Assembly (NCBI GenBank): GCA_947258545.1
Contig: CAMYJI010000005.1
Span: forward strand, 1-64,000
DNA: 64,000 bases
Direction of reading: 5' to 3'
Origin: an uncultured Ectothiorhodospiraceae bacterium
Lineage (GTDB): Bacteria > Pseudomonadota > Gammaproteobacteria > UBA9214
Shown here: piece after piece, positions 18,909 to 28,251 of the stretch
Layout: every line of letters begins with the position of its first letter
How positions within the stretch are numbered: position 1 is the first letter of the stretch
Made by a program: the position numbers and the translations under genes
Notes under the pieces: generated by a model
The model's input: the letters and a program-made list of their open reading frames with translations, nothing else
Told to the model about the DNA's origin: nothing
Database searches by the model: none

Positions 18909-19463
18909 CTATGACCTGACCAGGCGCACGAACTCCGAGCGCGTGCGGTCATGATCACGAAACGAGCCAAGCATCATGGAGGTCGTCATCATCGAGTTCT
19001 GCTTCTCGACACCGCGCATCATCATGCACAGGTGCTTGGCCTCGATGATCACACCGACTCCGGCAGGGTTGATGGCATCATTGACCGTGTCGGCAATCTG
19101 CTTGGTGAGGTTTTCCTGGATCTGCAGACGGCGCGCGAACATATCGACGATGCGTGCGATCTTCGACAGCCCGATCACCTTGCCCGTGGGTATATAGGCA
19201 ACATGGCACTTGCCGATAAAGGGGAGCAAGTGATGCTCGCACAATGAATACAGCTCGATATCCTTCACCAGGATCATCTCGTCATTGTCCGACTCGAAGA
19301 TGGCCTTGTTCACCACGTCGTCCAGTGTCTGGCTGTAGCCGCGGGTGAGATACTGGAATGCGCGTGCGGCACGCTCGGGGGTCTTCAGCAGGCCTTCCCT
19401 GGAAGGGTCCTCGCCGACACCCCTGATGATGTCTTCAAACAGCTTGCTTAGATCGTCTTTCAT
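18909..19463 (-). CDS. folE: GTP cyclohydrolase I
   Basis: Converts GTP to 7,8-dihydroneopterin triphosphate for folate and, in many bacteria, queuosine synthesis. The 184-residue protein has the zinc and active-site motifs LCEHHLLPF (about residue 75), [10 protein letters not shown] and [12 protein letters not shown] (about 145). Length is normal for type IA enzymes. It precedes the dodecin gene on the minus strand. Confidence 0.96.
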   Translation of the reverse strand: MKDDLSKLFEDIIRGVGEDPSREGLLKTPERAARAFQYLTRGYSQTLDDVVNKAIFESDNDEMILVKDIELYSLCEHHLLPFIGKCHVAYIPTGKVIGLSKIARIVDMFARRLQIQENLTKQIADTVNDAINPAGVGVIIEAKHLCMMMRGVEKQNSMMTTSMMLGSFRDHDRTRSEFVRLVRS

Positions 19464-19613
19464 ACTCCCCCCGGACCGTGTGGCAGGCGGCCCTCATGGA
19501 CCGGCTAGTCGAGGTCCCGCCGGTTGCCGGCGCCTCGACACGATCATAACAGGCCTGTGCCACCGAAATCAGGTCCAGGCAATCCGCACCCGGGTCACCG
19601 CCCCGGGGATGTG

Positions 19614-20162
19614 TTAACGCATAGCTTTACCGGCCATCTTCATTACATCATCAATGACGGACCCGTCCTTGTCGGCATCCAGCAGCCCGGACAGCATCCC
19701 CAGTATACCGGCGCTGTCGCCACGCCCCGAGACCGCGCTGGTCAGGCCACTGGCGGCGGTCTGTTTACCCATCGTACCCATGACCATGGCCGCCACCACT
19801 GGTAGCATCTTCTTCAGCAGACCGTTGTCGAGGCCGGTCTTGGCCGCCACATTGCTGGCGACCTGGCGGCTGGCATCCTTGCTGCCGAGGAGGTGGCCGA
19901 GTATGGCGTTGCCTTCGGTTGACGCATCGGCAAGCGTCTCGGGACGATCAATATAGCGCTGGTGATTACCCTTGCTCAGTGCATTAATCAGGCCGTCCAG
20001 CCCGACCTGGCTGGATGCATTCTTGCGCAATCCCTGGGAAAGGGCCGGCACCATACCGGAGAGTGCATTCTTTGTGTCGCCCTCGCTGACACCAAATTGC
20101 GAAGCCAGCTGTTTCAGGGCGGGAGAACTCTGAGAAGCGAGCAATAGTTTAAGCAAGTCCAT
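19614..20162 (-). CDS. DUF937 domain protein
   Basis: A 182-residue cytosolic protein rich in Ala, Gly, Leu and Ser. It begins MDLLKLLLASQSSPALKQLA and contains repeated helical segments (GLINALSKGNH, LGHLLGSKD, GLLKKMLPVVAAMVMG), the DUF937 pattern. The ATG at 20162 has GAGGA eight bases upstream, which decides the start over a longer frame. Function of the family is unknown. Confidence 0.8.
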   Translation of the reverse strand: MDLLKLLLASQSSPALKQLASQFGVSEGDTKNALSGMVPALSQGLRKNASSQVGLDGLINALSKGNHQRYIDRPETLADASTEGNAILGHLLGSKDASRQVASNVAAKTGLDNGLLKKMLPVVAAMVMGTMGKQTAASGLTSAVSGRGDSAGILGMLSGLLDADKDGSVIDDVMKMAGKAMR

Positions 20163-20441
20163 AATTGCATCCTCATTAGTAGTTGATTTGTTTGTAACCA
20201 GCCGCCGGTTGGCCGCTGCCGTCTGCACAGGAAATCGGGGTTTGTCTGGATGTCCCGCAGGTAGACTGAATTCTAGAACAGATGGGCCCGCCTGCCAGCC
20301 AATTTAACAGATATTCATGATTCCGCGGCCGGCATCCCGCGAGCATCAGACCGGCGTGCCGGACAGATAGGCCTCCGCCTCCTCCGTCGGGGGGGTGGCG
20401 ACCCCCTCGACCTCGATGGTGACGTGGTCTACCCGGGGTAA

Positions 20442-20660
20442 TCACGCCTTGATGTCGGCCGCCAGCTCCTCGATGATGGTCTCGGCTCGCTCCAGTGTCG
20501 CCTGGGCGGCCGCACGTGCCCGGCAGTAGTCCTGCAGCCGAGGATCCTGGCGACATTTTTTTGGCACCATAGCCCGGTACTCCGCCTCATAGGCGCTGAT
20601 ACTCGGCTGTAGATTGGCGACCATGGCCGTCAGTACCGCCTTTCTGGACCCTTGCGCCAT
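20442..20660 (-). CDS. Small hypothetical protein, possible premature stop
   Basis: A 72-residue helical protein with two cysteines (KKCRQDP, DYCRAR) and coding-like codon use. I do not recognise it. After the TGA at 20442-20444 the same frame stays open for 31 more codons with the same high-GC third positions (for example VDHVTIEVEGVATPP) to a stop at 20346-20348. This may be chance, a nonsense mutation or read-through. Nothing else is seen in 20163-20345. Confidence 0.5.
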   Translation of the reverse strand: MAQGSRKAVLTAMVANLQPSISAYEAEYRAMVPKKCRQDPRLQDYCRARAAAQATLERAETIIEELAADIKA

Positions 20661-20722
20661 TGCGATTATTCAGGTTGTTCTGTCATGCCGGTGTGCCGCG
20701 GGAACCGGTTTCCTTGCAGCAG

Positions 20723-21172
20723 TCAGCGGTAGGTCTTGCCATGCGCACGTATCCAGCCCTCGGGCCCGCTGCCATCGGGGTCATGATGAGTCCAGTGAAT
20801 CACGCCGCCCCGGTCATTCCATTCAAAGCGGCCGCGCAGATCGACGGCATCGTCCCTGTTGACTGCAACCCGATTCGCCAGGTCGATATTGTGGGCGACC
20901 AGGACGGTATGGCCGCTGTCCAGCTCCAGGATAAACCGCTGGTGACGCGAGCCCTCGTTATCATCGGGCAGCATGCGCTTGATGCGACCGCTGATTTCAA
21001 CCCAGACACCGGATCGCCTGGCCGCATAGGCGGCCTCGACCACGCCGGATTCGGCGACATCCCCGTCACTGAGCGGGGATTGATGTTCGGTGTAGTACTG
21101 GTAGGCAACCAGGCCCAGAATCAGCAGTGCCGGCAACACGGTCCGGCGCAGGAATTGAAGTTTGTTTTTCAT
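20723..21172 (-). CDS. DUF3465 family protein
   Basis: A 149-residue protein with an N-terminal signal or anchor (LRRTVLPALLILGLVAYQYY) and a periplasmic domain with the family features RMLPDDNEGSRHQRFILEL, VLVAHNIDLANRV and the terminal HWTHHDPDG...GWI. The domain probably has an OB-like fold. I chose the ATG at 21172; 15 extra codons upstream look non-coding. Function unknown. Confidence 0.82.
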   Translation of the reverse strand: MKNKLQFLRRTVLPALLILGLVAYQYYTEHQSPLSDGDVAESGVVEAAYAARRSGVWVEISGRIKRMLPDDNEGSRHQRFILELDSGHTVLVAHNIDLANRVAVNRDDAVDLRGRFEWNDRGGVIHWTHHDPDGSGPEGWIRAHGKTYR

Positions 21173-21248
21173 TAGATAGATAAACCGAGAGTCAGAAAAA
21201 GAGTTAACAGTAAACATAGGGATGTTAGAAACCTACAAATCTCTTATC

Positions 21249-21492
21249 ACCGCAAAGGCGCAAAGGACGCAAATAAGGGATGAATCCATAGTGTAAAATG
21301 AAAGCCACCGCTGTCTCACATATGTGCCCGGTTTATTTTGTAAACGATGTTACCGGTCTGTACAGATAATTCCTTCTCTCCTTAAAGGTGAGGATGAGGG
21401 GCAACCCTCACCCTGATACTCTCCGAAACATGGGAGAGGGGATGTTCTTTATGTTCTTTGCATTCTCTGCGTCCTTTGCGTCTTTGCGGTGA
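21249..21492. repeat. Inverted pair of CGCAAAGG-type intergenic repeats
   Basis: Copies of a short G/C-A/T repeat (ACCGCAAAGGCGCAAAGGACGC at 21249-21270, and its inverse at 21465-21492) bracket a segment that itself holds a smaller hairpin (GTGAGGATGAGGGGCAACCCTCAC region). A degenerate double copy lies at 57107-57195. The 380-bp gap 21173-21553 has no gene. Confidence 0.75.
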
Positions 21493-21553
21493 ATTATTTA
21501 TCTCTATCGATCAACACCGGTCTGAAGTGCCAGGCAAGTCACACCGGTCCGCG

Positions 21554-23035
21554 CTAGCCCTTGAGGATAGATCCCAGCACCCCGCGGGCGATGCGTCGGC
21601 CCAGTGAACTGCCGACGGAACGCACCACACTCTTCACCATGGCCTCCATGACAGACTGGCGATTGCCGCGCCGCGCCCGGGGCGCCTTTTTCCGGGTCCG
21701 GGAGGCGGCTTTTTCTTCCGCCTCCTGTACCTCGACCTCGGCGGCCTTTTCGGCGCGCTCCTTCAAATGCTCATAGGCGGAGCGGCGGTCAACCGATTCA
21801 TCGTAGCGCTTGCCCAACATGCTGGCCTCGATTATCTCCCGACGTTCGGCTCGTGTTGCCGGGCCCAGGCGGGAAGATGGCGGCCGGATCAGGGTTCGCT
21901 CCACGACGCTCGGCGTACCCTTGCCGCCCAGGGTCGAGACCAGCGCCTCGCCGACACCCAGTTCCTTGATCGCCTCGACGGCGTCGAAGGCCGGGTTGGC
22001 GCGGAAGGTCGTGGCCGCGGCCCGCACCGCCTTCTGATCACGCGGGGTGAAGGCACGCAGGGCGTGCTGTATCCGGTTGCCCAGTTGGCCCAGCACGCTG
22101 TCCGGGATATCCAGTGGGTTCTGGGTGACGAAATACACCCCGACACCCTTGGAGCGGATCAGCCGGACGACCTGCTCGACCTTGTCGATGAGGGCCTTGG
22201 GCGCGTCGTCGAACAGCAGGTGGGCCTCGTCGAAGAAAAACACCAGACGCGGTTTCTCGGGATCACCAACCTCCGGCAGTTCCTCGAACAGCTCCGACAG
22301 CAGCCATAGCAGGAACGTGGCATACAGCTTTGGGCTCTGCATGAGCTGGTCGGCCGCAAGGATGTTGATATTGCCGTAGCCGTTCGGTCCGGTGCGCATG
22401 AAATCGTACAGGTCCAGGGCCGGTTCGCCGAGGAACTGCTTGCCACCCTCCTCCTCCAGCACCAGCAGGCGCCGCTGAATGGCACCGATAGACGCCCGCG
22501 ACATGTTGCCGTACTCGAGGGTCAGCTCCCTGGCATTCTCACCGGCGAAGGTCAACAGGGTGCGCAGATCCTTGAGGTCGAGCAGCAACAGCCCCTGGTC
22601 GTCGGCCATCTTGAAGACCGCGTAGAGGATGCCCTCCTGGGTGTCGTTCAGGTCCAGCAGGCGGGCGAACAGCAGTGGCCCCATCTCGGAGACGGTGGTG
22701 CGCACCCGGTGGCCCTGCTTGCCGAACAGGTCCCAGAACACCACCGGGAAGGACTCGAAACTGTAGTCGGCCAGGCCGATGGTCGCGGCGCGCTCCATCA
22801 GTTTGGGGTGTTCAGTACCGGCCTGGCTGATCCCCGACAGGTCGCCTTTGACATCCGCCATGAACACCGGCACGCCCCGGCGCGAAAAGTCCTCGGCCAG
22901 TATCTGCAGGGAGACGGTTTTACCGGTGCCGGTCGCACCGGCGATCAGGCCATGCCGATTGGAAAGCCGTGGCAACAGGTAGACCGGCTGGGTCCCCTTG
23001 CCGATAAAAATACCCGGATCTTCTTGCGTGGCCAT
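21554..23035 (-). CDS. HerA-like ATPase (DUF853, YjgR-like)
   Basis: A 493-residue cytosolic P-loop ATPase. Walker A is GATGTGKT (about residues 33-40), Walker B is [13 protein letters not shown] (about 257-269), with the sensor-like [22 protein letters not shown] following. The C-terminus is basic and charged ([17 protein letters not shown] then Arg/Lys-rich). These are features of the HerA/FtsK-superfamily DUF853 proteins, whose function is not established. It follows the GalT-family gene by 28 bp and is probably cotranscribed. Confidence 0.88.
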   Translation of the reverse strand: MATQEDPGIFIGKGTQPVYLLPRLSNRHGLIAGATGTGKTVSLQILAEDFSRRGVPVFMADVKGDLSGISQAGTEHPKLMERAATIGLADYSFESFPVVFWDLFGKQGHRVRTTVSEMGPLLFARLLDLNDTQEGILYAVFKMADDQGLLLLDLKDLRTLLTFAGENARELTLEYGNMSRASIGAIQRRLLVLEEEGGKQFLGEPALDLYDFMRTGPNGYGNINILAADQLMQSPKLYATFLLWLLSELFEELPEVGDPEKPRLVFFFDEAHLLFDDAPKALIDKVEQVVRLIRSKGVGVYFVTQNPLDIPDSVLGQLGNRIQHALRAFTPRDQKAVRAAATTFRANPAFDAVEAIKELGVGEALVSTLGGKGTPSVVERTLIRPPSSRLGPATRAERREIIEASMLGKRYDESVDRRSAYEHLKERAEKAAEVEVQEAEEKAASRTRKKAPRARRGNRQSVMEAMVKSVVRSVGSSLGRRIARGVLGSILKG

Positions 23036-23063
23036 AACGTGTTCCGTTCCTCGTTTTCCCGAC

Positions 23064-24344
23064 TCAGGCCAATTCTGAGCCGCCTTGTGAATTGGCGATG
23101 TGTTCGATTATACGGGCATATTCCCTGCCCAGGTCCTTCAGCTCCATGAGTTCCAGCATCGAGGCCGGCTGGCCGGAGGCCTTGATCGATCGCTGAATTT
23201 TCTGCATGCGCTTGATGATTTTTTCCAGGTGATCCTGGCTCTCGTCCTGCCGTGTGCGTTCTTTGCTCATCAAGTTGGCCTCCCTGAGGCGTGCGGCTGC
23301 ATCCTCCGGACTGATGGTCGTCACAAACAAGCCTGAACCCAGTTCGAAACCGGAAGGAATGGATGTCCGCGGACAGATTTCCAGGTGCCAATGGTAACTG
23401 GGATCGCAATCGGCGAACATCTCACAGCGTGGTGCCGTATGGAAGTAGTAATTGTACTGGGCGCCGCCCAGGACCTTGTTTAGGCGCGCCATGGTGCGCC
23501 TGAGCACTTTGGCCAGGTCGCTCATATCCTCCACGGAGGCTTCGAGGAAGTTGCTCTGATGTGCAATCGGCAGGATGTGCACCTCCCAGTCGTAGCGGCT
23601 GGCGAACGGCTTGATGGCGATAAAGCGCTCGCCGCGCTCGACGACATACTGTCCGATGTCGATCTTGCGTCTGACCTCACCGGACTCCGGGCTGTAGATC
23701 GTTGTCTCGAAGGTCAGCGCCTCGTCAATGAGGCTGCAAAAGATGCACTGCTGATGTTTGCGGTAGTAACTGCGGCTGTGCTCGACCTCATTATAGATAT
23801 TCTCGGGAATGACTGGCATGGCAATCAGCTGGCTATGCGTGTGGCTGATGCTCGCCCCGGCCGCACGGCCAAAGTTCTTGAACACCAGCACGTACTTGAT
23901 GCGCTCGTCAGCGGAATACAACGCGTCCATGCGCCGCTGATAGGTCTGCAGCACCATGGCGAGATGCCGCTCGGGCATTTCGTGTACCTCGATACCGTGC
24001 CGGCTGTCATCGATAATGACCTCGTGGTGACCGTAGCCCTCCAGCGCCTGCTGCAGCCCGAAACTGTAGTCGGACTGTTGATTGTCGGTGCCGAGTACCG
24101 GATACAGGTTGCGGACAACTCTCACCTGCCAGTCCTTTTCATCAGGCAGGGCGAGCAGGGTCGGTGGCGTCTTGTCCTCGTTACCCCGGCAAAACGGGCA
24201 GGCATCGACGTGTTCCCGGCTGTCATGGGGTACACGCTCTTGCTCCTTGCGGGGCCTCAGGCCGCGCTCCGTTGCGACCAGCACCGACTCCGATGGAAGG
24301 GTCGGATTAATACGAATCTCGCGTATCGGTTTGACTGCTTTCAT
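23064..24344 (-). CDS. Galactose-1-phosphate uridylyltransferase family (HIT) protein
   Basis: A 426-residue protein. Zinc-type CPFC (about residue 51), [10 protein letters not shown] (about 170) and the HIT catalytic HWHLEICPR (about 325) place it in the GalT/HIT superfamily. It diverges from classical GalT in length and has an extra helical tail (about 360-426). No galK or galE is nearby, so its nucleotide substrate is uncertain. The ATG at 24344 has AGGAGG ten bases upstream, which decides it over a longer frame to 24401. Confidence 0.82.
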   Translation of the reverse strand: MKAVKPIREIRINPTLPSESVLVATERGLRPRKEQERVPHDSREHVDACPFCRGNEDKTPPTLLALPDEKDWQVRVVRNLYPVLGTDNQQSDYSFGLQQALEGYGHHEVIIDDSRHGIEVHEMPERHLAMVLQTYQRRMDALYSADERIKYVLVFKNFGRAAGASISHTHSQLIAMPVIPENIYNEVEHSRSYYRKHQQCIFCSLIDEALTFETTIYSPESGEVRRKIDIGQYVVERGERFIAIKPFASRYDWEVHILPIAHQSNFLEASVEDMSDLAKVLRRTMARLNKVLGGAQYNYYFHTAPRCEMFADCDPSYHWHLEICPRTSIPSGFELGSGLFVTTISPEDAAARLREANLMSKERTRQDESQDHLEKIIKRMQKIQRSIKASGQPASMLELMELKDLGREYARIIEHIANSQGGSELA

Positions 24345-24646
24345 CAGGACACTTGCCTCCTGGTTACTATTCAACACCCCGCCGGTACAAGCCCGGGGCA
24401 CAATCCGGGTACGGCCGCAGCAAAGTATACAGGCATCCTCTACCGGTACGCGCCGGCAACAGGAGCCTGTATCCGGACCCGGTAAACCGTGAACAAAAGA
24501 CCGTCTGCAGCAGGCCAGGCAGGGTCCTGTAACCTTTTTTTACGTTTATCCGGGTGCTGCGACCGGATAGCGGTTGATTAAAAAAGATGCCCATTGTTTA
24601 ATCCTGCACCTGAAGTGTCGTAAAAATACAAACGAGGTGACACTCG

Positions 24647-24784
24647 GTGTCAAGACTGATCCCCGAATTACCCGGCGATGGCATCACCCTGAAACCGGAA
24701 TACAGCATTGATGATGTACTGCCGGGGAAAAATACCGGCAGTGAATCCGACCGTTTATTTACCGCGGACATACAGTGTCACTGA
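24647..24784 (+). CDS. Possible 45-residue small protein
   Basis: A GTG start with GAGGTGA nine bases upstream opens a 45-codon frame ending in TGA, 57 bp before the DUF4332 gene. The product is acidic and soluble (EYSIDDVLPGKNTGSESDR) with one cysteine near the end. No family is recognised. Support is the ribosome site and position; no homology can be claimed. The rest of 24402-24646 shows no gene. Confidence 0.35.
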   Translation: MSRLIPELPGDGITLKPEYSIDDVLPGKNTGSESDRLFTADIQCH

Positions 24785-24841
24785 AACTGTTCGCCCGCAC
24801 CAGCGTTACCACCACCTTAAGACAGAACGAGGAGACTGAAC

Positions 24842-25249
24842 ATGGGGTATAAAATCCAGGAAATCGAGGGCATCGGCCCGTCCTTTGGCGAAAAACTCGC
24901 CGTCGCCGGCATCGACACCACCACCAAGCTGATCAAGCTGTGCTGTGATGCCAAGGGCAGAAAAGAGACCGCTGAAAAGACAGGGCTTTCCGAATCCAGG
25001 CTGCTGGAGTGGGTGAACATGGCCGACCTGATGCGCATCTCCGGTGTCGGACCGGAATTCTCTGAACTGCTGGAGGCCGCCGGTGTGGACACGGTCAAGG
25101 AATTGCGTAACCGCAATGCCGAAAACCTGGCCGCCAAAATGAAGGAAGTGAATAACGCGAAGAAGCTAACCCGCACCGTCCCCTCGGCGAAGACGGTCAC
25201 CAAATGGATTGAACAAGCCAAATCGCTCGACCCTGTCATCACCCACTGA
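24842..25249 (+). CDS. DUF4332 (helix-hairpin-helix) protein
   Basis: A 135-residue protein with two helix-hairpin-helix-type repeats: EIEGIGPSFGEKLAVAGID (about residues 6-24) and RISGVGPEFSELLEAAGVD (about 66-84), the pattern of DUF4332. Such repeats usually contact DNA or act as small protein modules. The rest is helical and Lys-rich. The ATG at 24842 follows CGAGGAG, a good ribosome site. Confidence 0.82.
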   Translation: MGYKIQEIEGIGPSFGEKLAVAGIDTTTKLIKLCCDAKGRKETAEKTGLSESRLLEWVNMADLMRISGVGPEFSELLEAAGVDTVKELRNRNAENLAAKMKEVNNAKKLTRTVPSAKTVTKWIEQAKSLDPVITH

Positions 25250-25264
25250 TCACGCGAGTCAACG

Positions 25265-25309
25265 AACCGGCAGGCAAGCGGACCACCAGGTCCAGGTGCC
25301 TGCCGGTTT
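25265..25309 (+). terminator. Hairpin terminator after DUF4332 gene
   Basis: Perfect 12-bp arms AACCGGCAGGCA (25265-25276) and TGCCTGCCGGTT (25297-25308) lie 16 bp after the stop codon. Only three Ts follow, so termination efficiency is uncertain. Confidence 0.6.
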
Positions 25310-25486
25310 GAAATAGTTCCCCCACAAATGTAACAAATTGTCAGAAGTCCAGTAATTCTAGTGACTTCTCGAGGGGCTTCCCTACAATTCAGTCCCGGAG
25401 TGAATGACTGTTGCCTTTCTAGTAGAAATGCTTCAGCCTTGCCCCGGATTTAATCTCGAAAAACCAAAGTCAAACAGGAGAATGCA

Positions 25487-26599
25487 ATGATCGATATCAG
25501 AACATCCCGTCTGGTATTCATTCTGCTCGTAGCCGGTCTCGCATCCAGCGGGTGCAGCACCATGACCGGCAAGACCACGACCGATACGACATCCACAGGA
25601 ACCTCGGATGCCGCGCTTGCCGAAAAAGACAGTGAAATCTCTTCGCTGCAATCGACAATCAACCGGTTGAAACGGTCACTCGCAGATGACAGCCAGAAAT
25701 CCGTTGCCGTTACCGGCACTGCAGGTACCGAACTGCTGCCACCCAACGCCAAGCCCGGTGAGTGTTACGCCCGCGTATTCATTCCGCCTCAGTACAAGAC
25801 CGAGCAGGTACGCGTGGTGCGCCGCGAGGCTTCCTCCAGGATCGAGACAATCCCGCCGAAGTTCGAGTGGGCTGACGAGCAGGTCCCGGTAAGGGGCGCC
25901 TCCGAACGTCTCGAGGTGGTCCCGGCAACCTTCGAGTGGGTCGAGGAACAGATTCTGGTACGCCCTGCATCCACCCGTCTGGAAACCATACCGGCAACCT
26001 ATGACAATATCTCGGAAAAAATTCTCGACAAACCAGCGCACACCGTCTGGAAGAAGGGTTCCGGCCCAATCACCAAGGTTGACGAGGCCACCGGTGAGAT
26101 CATGTGTCTGGTTGAAGTGCCTGCGACCTACAAGACGGTCACCAAACGGGCACAGGTCAAGCCGGCCACCACCCGAGAGATCGCAATCCCGGCCGAGTAC
26201 AAGACGGTCAAGAAGCGTATCATGAAGACTCCGCCAACCACCCGCAAGGTGACGATCCCGGCCGAGTACAAGACCGTCCGGGTCCGCAAGCTGGCTGAAC
26301 CGGCCAAGTCCAAGACCATTCCGATCCCCGAGGTTGCTGACACGGTCACCAAGCGCACCATGACGACTGACGGCCGCGTTGAGTGGCGTCCGGTGCTGTG
26401 CAAGACCAACACCACACCTGATATCGTCGCACGCATCCAGACCGCGCTCGACAAGGCCGGACACAACCCGGGCCCGATCGACGGCGTGATCGGAGGTCAG
26501 ACCATGTCAGCGGTGAGGTCCTACCAGAAGGTCAAGGGTCTACCGACCGGCGGTATCACGATCGGCACGCTGAAGTCACTGGGTGTGCTGTACCAGTAA
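25487..26599 (+). CDS. Repeat-containing lipoprotein with peptidoglycan-binding domain
   Basis: A 370-residue envelope protein. The signal peptide ends in a lipobox-like LASSGC (Cys23). A short helical stretch (SEISSLQSTINRLKRSL) is followed by about eight imperfect 22-26-residue repeats (about residues 95-300) built on IPAxYKTV...PATTR, then a C-terminal PG_binding_1 domain (about 305-368, with GPIDGVIGGQTMSAVRSYQ). It is probably anchored in the outer membrane and tethered to peptidoglycan. Adjacent repeats are very similar in DNA too. ATG at 25487 with CAGGAG upstream. It is followed by a strong terminator. Confidence 0.8.
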   Translation: MIDIRTSRLVFILLVAGLASSGCSTMTGKTTTDTTSTGTSDAALAEKDSEISSLQSTINRLKRSLADDSQKSVAVTGTAGTELLPPNAKPGECYARVFIPPQYKTEQVRVVRREASSRIETIPPKFEWADEQVPVRGASERLEVVPATFEWVEEQILVRPASTRLETIPATYDNISEKILDKPAHTVWKKGSGPITKVDEATGEIMCLVEVPATYKTVTKRAQVKPATTREIAIPAEYKTVKKRIMKTPPTTRKVTIPAEYKTVRVRKLAEPAKSKTIPIPEVADTVTKRTMTTDGRVEWRPVLCKTNTTPDIVARIQTALDKAGHNPGPIDGVIGGQTMSAVRSYQKVKGLPTGGITIGTLKSLGVLYQ

Positions 26600-26621
26600 G
26601 TACCCGGCGACAGTAGTACTC

Positions 26622-26664
26622 AAAAGGGCCACGGTGATTTATTTACCGTGGCCCTTTTCTTTTT
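26622..26664. terminator. Intrinsic terminator, usable from both sides
   Basis: Perfect 14-bp arms AAAAGGGCCACGGT (26622-26635) and ACCGTGGCCCTTTT (26645-26658) with a 9-base loop. The plus strand ends in TTTTCTTTTT; the minus strand also ends its stem in TTTT. It closes the lipoprotein gene and overlaps the last codons of the convergent gene 26639-26998. Confidence 0.9.
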
Positions 26665-26998
26665 CCGGCTCAGGCGTTTCCCTGCCGGCCTCGGCAATGG
26701 CCCGTTTCCGGGCCCGGTATTCCCGGCGATGAGAAGAGCGGTAGCGGGCAAGCCCCTGCCAGGCCATGCCGACGATCACCCCGCCCAGCAGCGACAGAAT
26801 GAGGTAGTGGGTCGGCCAGATATAGACAAAGGCCAGCTGGGGTTGTCCGGCCTTGAGAATATCAAACGCCCGTTGAATGTTTTCCAGTAGGCTGTCACCG
26901 GCCTCCGGCAGCCGGAAGGGCCCACGGGCAGACGGCTTGTCCAGCCAGAACCAGGCAACCCACCCGGCGATAAAGACCACAAACGCGCTCCGTAGCAT
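26639..26998 (-). CDS. Hypothetical two-pass membrane protein
   Basis: A 119-residue protein with two hydrophobic helices (SAFVVFIAGWVAWFWL at the start, LILSLLGGVIVGMAW near residue 70) and a basic, highly charged C-terminus (RYRSSHRREYRARKRA then PEPEKEKGHGK). I do not recognise a family. The ATG at 26998 is preferred over 27043, because the longer frame would run into the terminator of the upstream gene. Its last codons lie inside the bidirectional terminator stem. Confidence 0.6.
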   Translation of the reverse strand: MLRSAFVVFIAGWVAWFWLDKPSARGPFRLPEAGDSLLENIQRAFDILKAGQPQLAFVYIWPTHYLILSLLGGVIVGMAWQGLARYRSSHRREYRARKRAIAEAGRETPEPEKEKGHGK

Positions 26999-27026
26999 CA
27001 AAGTTGTTCCATTGGCAATAAAAGCA

Positions 27027-27054
27027 AAAAAAAGGCCGGGCACAGGCCCGGCCA
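27027..27054 (-). terminator. Intrinsic terminator of the Ala/Glu-rich lipoprotein gene
   Basis: On the minus strand an 8-bp GC stem (GGCCGGGC / GCCCGGCC) with a 4-base loop is followed by eight Ts. It lies 30 bp after the stop of the lipoprotein gene at 27084. Confidence 0.92.
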
Positions 27055-27083
27055 GATACTAAATTTAAAGCATGAATGGCAGA

Positions 27084-27512
27084 TTACTGACCGATCATGG
27101 AACCGGCATCCTTGACGATATCACCCGCCTCCGAGGCCGCTGTATCGGCGGCATCGGCAGCCGCCTCTTCAGTAGCCTCACTGGCCATGTCTTTGACCTT
27201 TTCGACGGCTTCTTCAACCATATCACCGGCCTTCTCCTTCATGCCGGAACCAGCCTCCATGGCTGAATCTGCGGCTTCACCGGCAGCTTCAGTGGTCGCT
27301 TCCACTGCTTCACCCGCGGCTTCGCCGACAGCGGACGCTGATTCCTGGGCCATCTCCTTGGTGCTCTCCACGGCTTGCTTGCTACTCTCCATGGCCTTGT
27401 CGAGCATCGTGGGGGTCTCGCCGGTCTCCGGCACGGCCGTAGACACGTCCTTGTCGCCACAACCGGCAAGCAACAGTGAAAGGCCGGCAATCGTAATTAT
27501 TGATTTATTCAT
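27084..27512 (-). CDS. Small Ala/Glu-rich lipoprotein
   Basis: A 142-residue protein with a lipoprotein signal (LSLLLAGCGDKD, lipobox LAGC) and a mature part made almost only of amphipathic helix with 7- and 11-residue periodicity (EAAGEAVEATTEAAGEAAD, MKEKAGDMVEEAVEKVKD). This resembles coiled-coil envelope or desiccation-type proteins by composition, but no specific family can be claimed. Its own terminator follows. MscL lies immediately upstream on the same strand. Confidence 0.7.
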   Translation of the reverse strand: MNKSIITIAGLSLLLAGCGDKDVSTAVPETGETPTMLDKAMESSKQAVESTKEMAQESASAVGEAAGEAVEATTEAAGEAADSAMEAGSGMKEKAGDMVEEAVEKVKDMASEATEEAAADAADTAASEAGDIVKDAGSMIGQ

Positions 27513-27582
27513 TGAAACACTCCCGTAATGTACTTACGTAATTCATACCTGCTAAATATATTATGCAGCAACAGCAAGCAGA

Positions 27583-28014
27583 TCACTCGACTTCTGAGGC
27601 GCAGAATTTGCAGCGCTTGGCCGCGATGGGTATATCGGAGAGGCACTGCGGACAGGCCTTGGTGTCCGGTTCCTTGGGCGGCTCCTCGGTCTTCATCTTG
27701 TTCATGAGCTTGATGACCATGAAGATCGCAAAGGCGACAATCAGGAAATCCAGCACCGTGTTGATGAACACCCCGTAGTTGATGGTTGCCGCCCCGGCCT
27801 CCTGGGCAGCGGCCAGGGTTTCGAAGGTACCGTCACCGAGATTGATGAACAGGTTGCTGAAATCGACGCCGCCCATCAGCTTGCCGATCGGTGGCATCAG
27901 CACATCCTTCACAAACGAACTGACGATCTTGCCAAACGCGACACCGATCACGATACCGACAGCCATGTCCACCACATTGCCACGCATGGCAAATTTCTTG
28001 AATTCTTCAAGCAT
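27583..28014 (-). CDS. mscL: Large-conductance mechanosensitive channel
   Basis: Pentameric inner-membrane channel that opens under membrane tension to release solutes in osmotic downshock. The 143-residue protein has the MscL start [20 protein letters not shown], first helix [16 protein letters not shown] and second helix [18 protein letters not shown]. The tail carries an extra zinc ribbon, [18 protein letters not shown], seen in a subset of MscL proteins. Confidence 0.96.
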   Translation of the reverse strand: MLEEFKKFAMRGNVVDMAVGIVIGVAFGKIVSSFVKDVLMPPIGKLMGGVDFSNLFINLGDGTFETLAAAQEAGAATINYGVFINTVLDFLIVAFAIFMVIKLMNKMKTEEPPKEPDTKACPQCLSDIPIAAKRCKFCASEVE

Positions 28015-28251
28015 TTGCGGATTCTCCCTCTAGTTAAAAGACCGCACTATTAGAACGGAACGGTTTTGCAGTGTAAACCAGTCTTTACAATTTTTTTTAA
28101 TCGTCTATCTTATTATTTTTTATTCACTTTAAATGAATTTTCCGGGTAGCTTTCATTACGCTGATACTGCCAGACAATATAAAGAAGGGCTAATTGATAA
28201 AATGAGATCTATCCGGGGTTCGACTGCCCTGCACTACCATGAGGTACGTTG

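Noticed and set aside
18649-18970. A 108-codon frame overlapping dodecin
   Set aside because: Out of frame with the clear 67-residue dodecin and without homology-like features.
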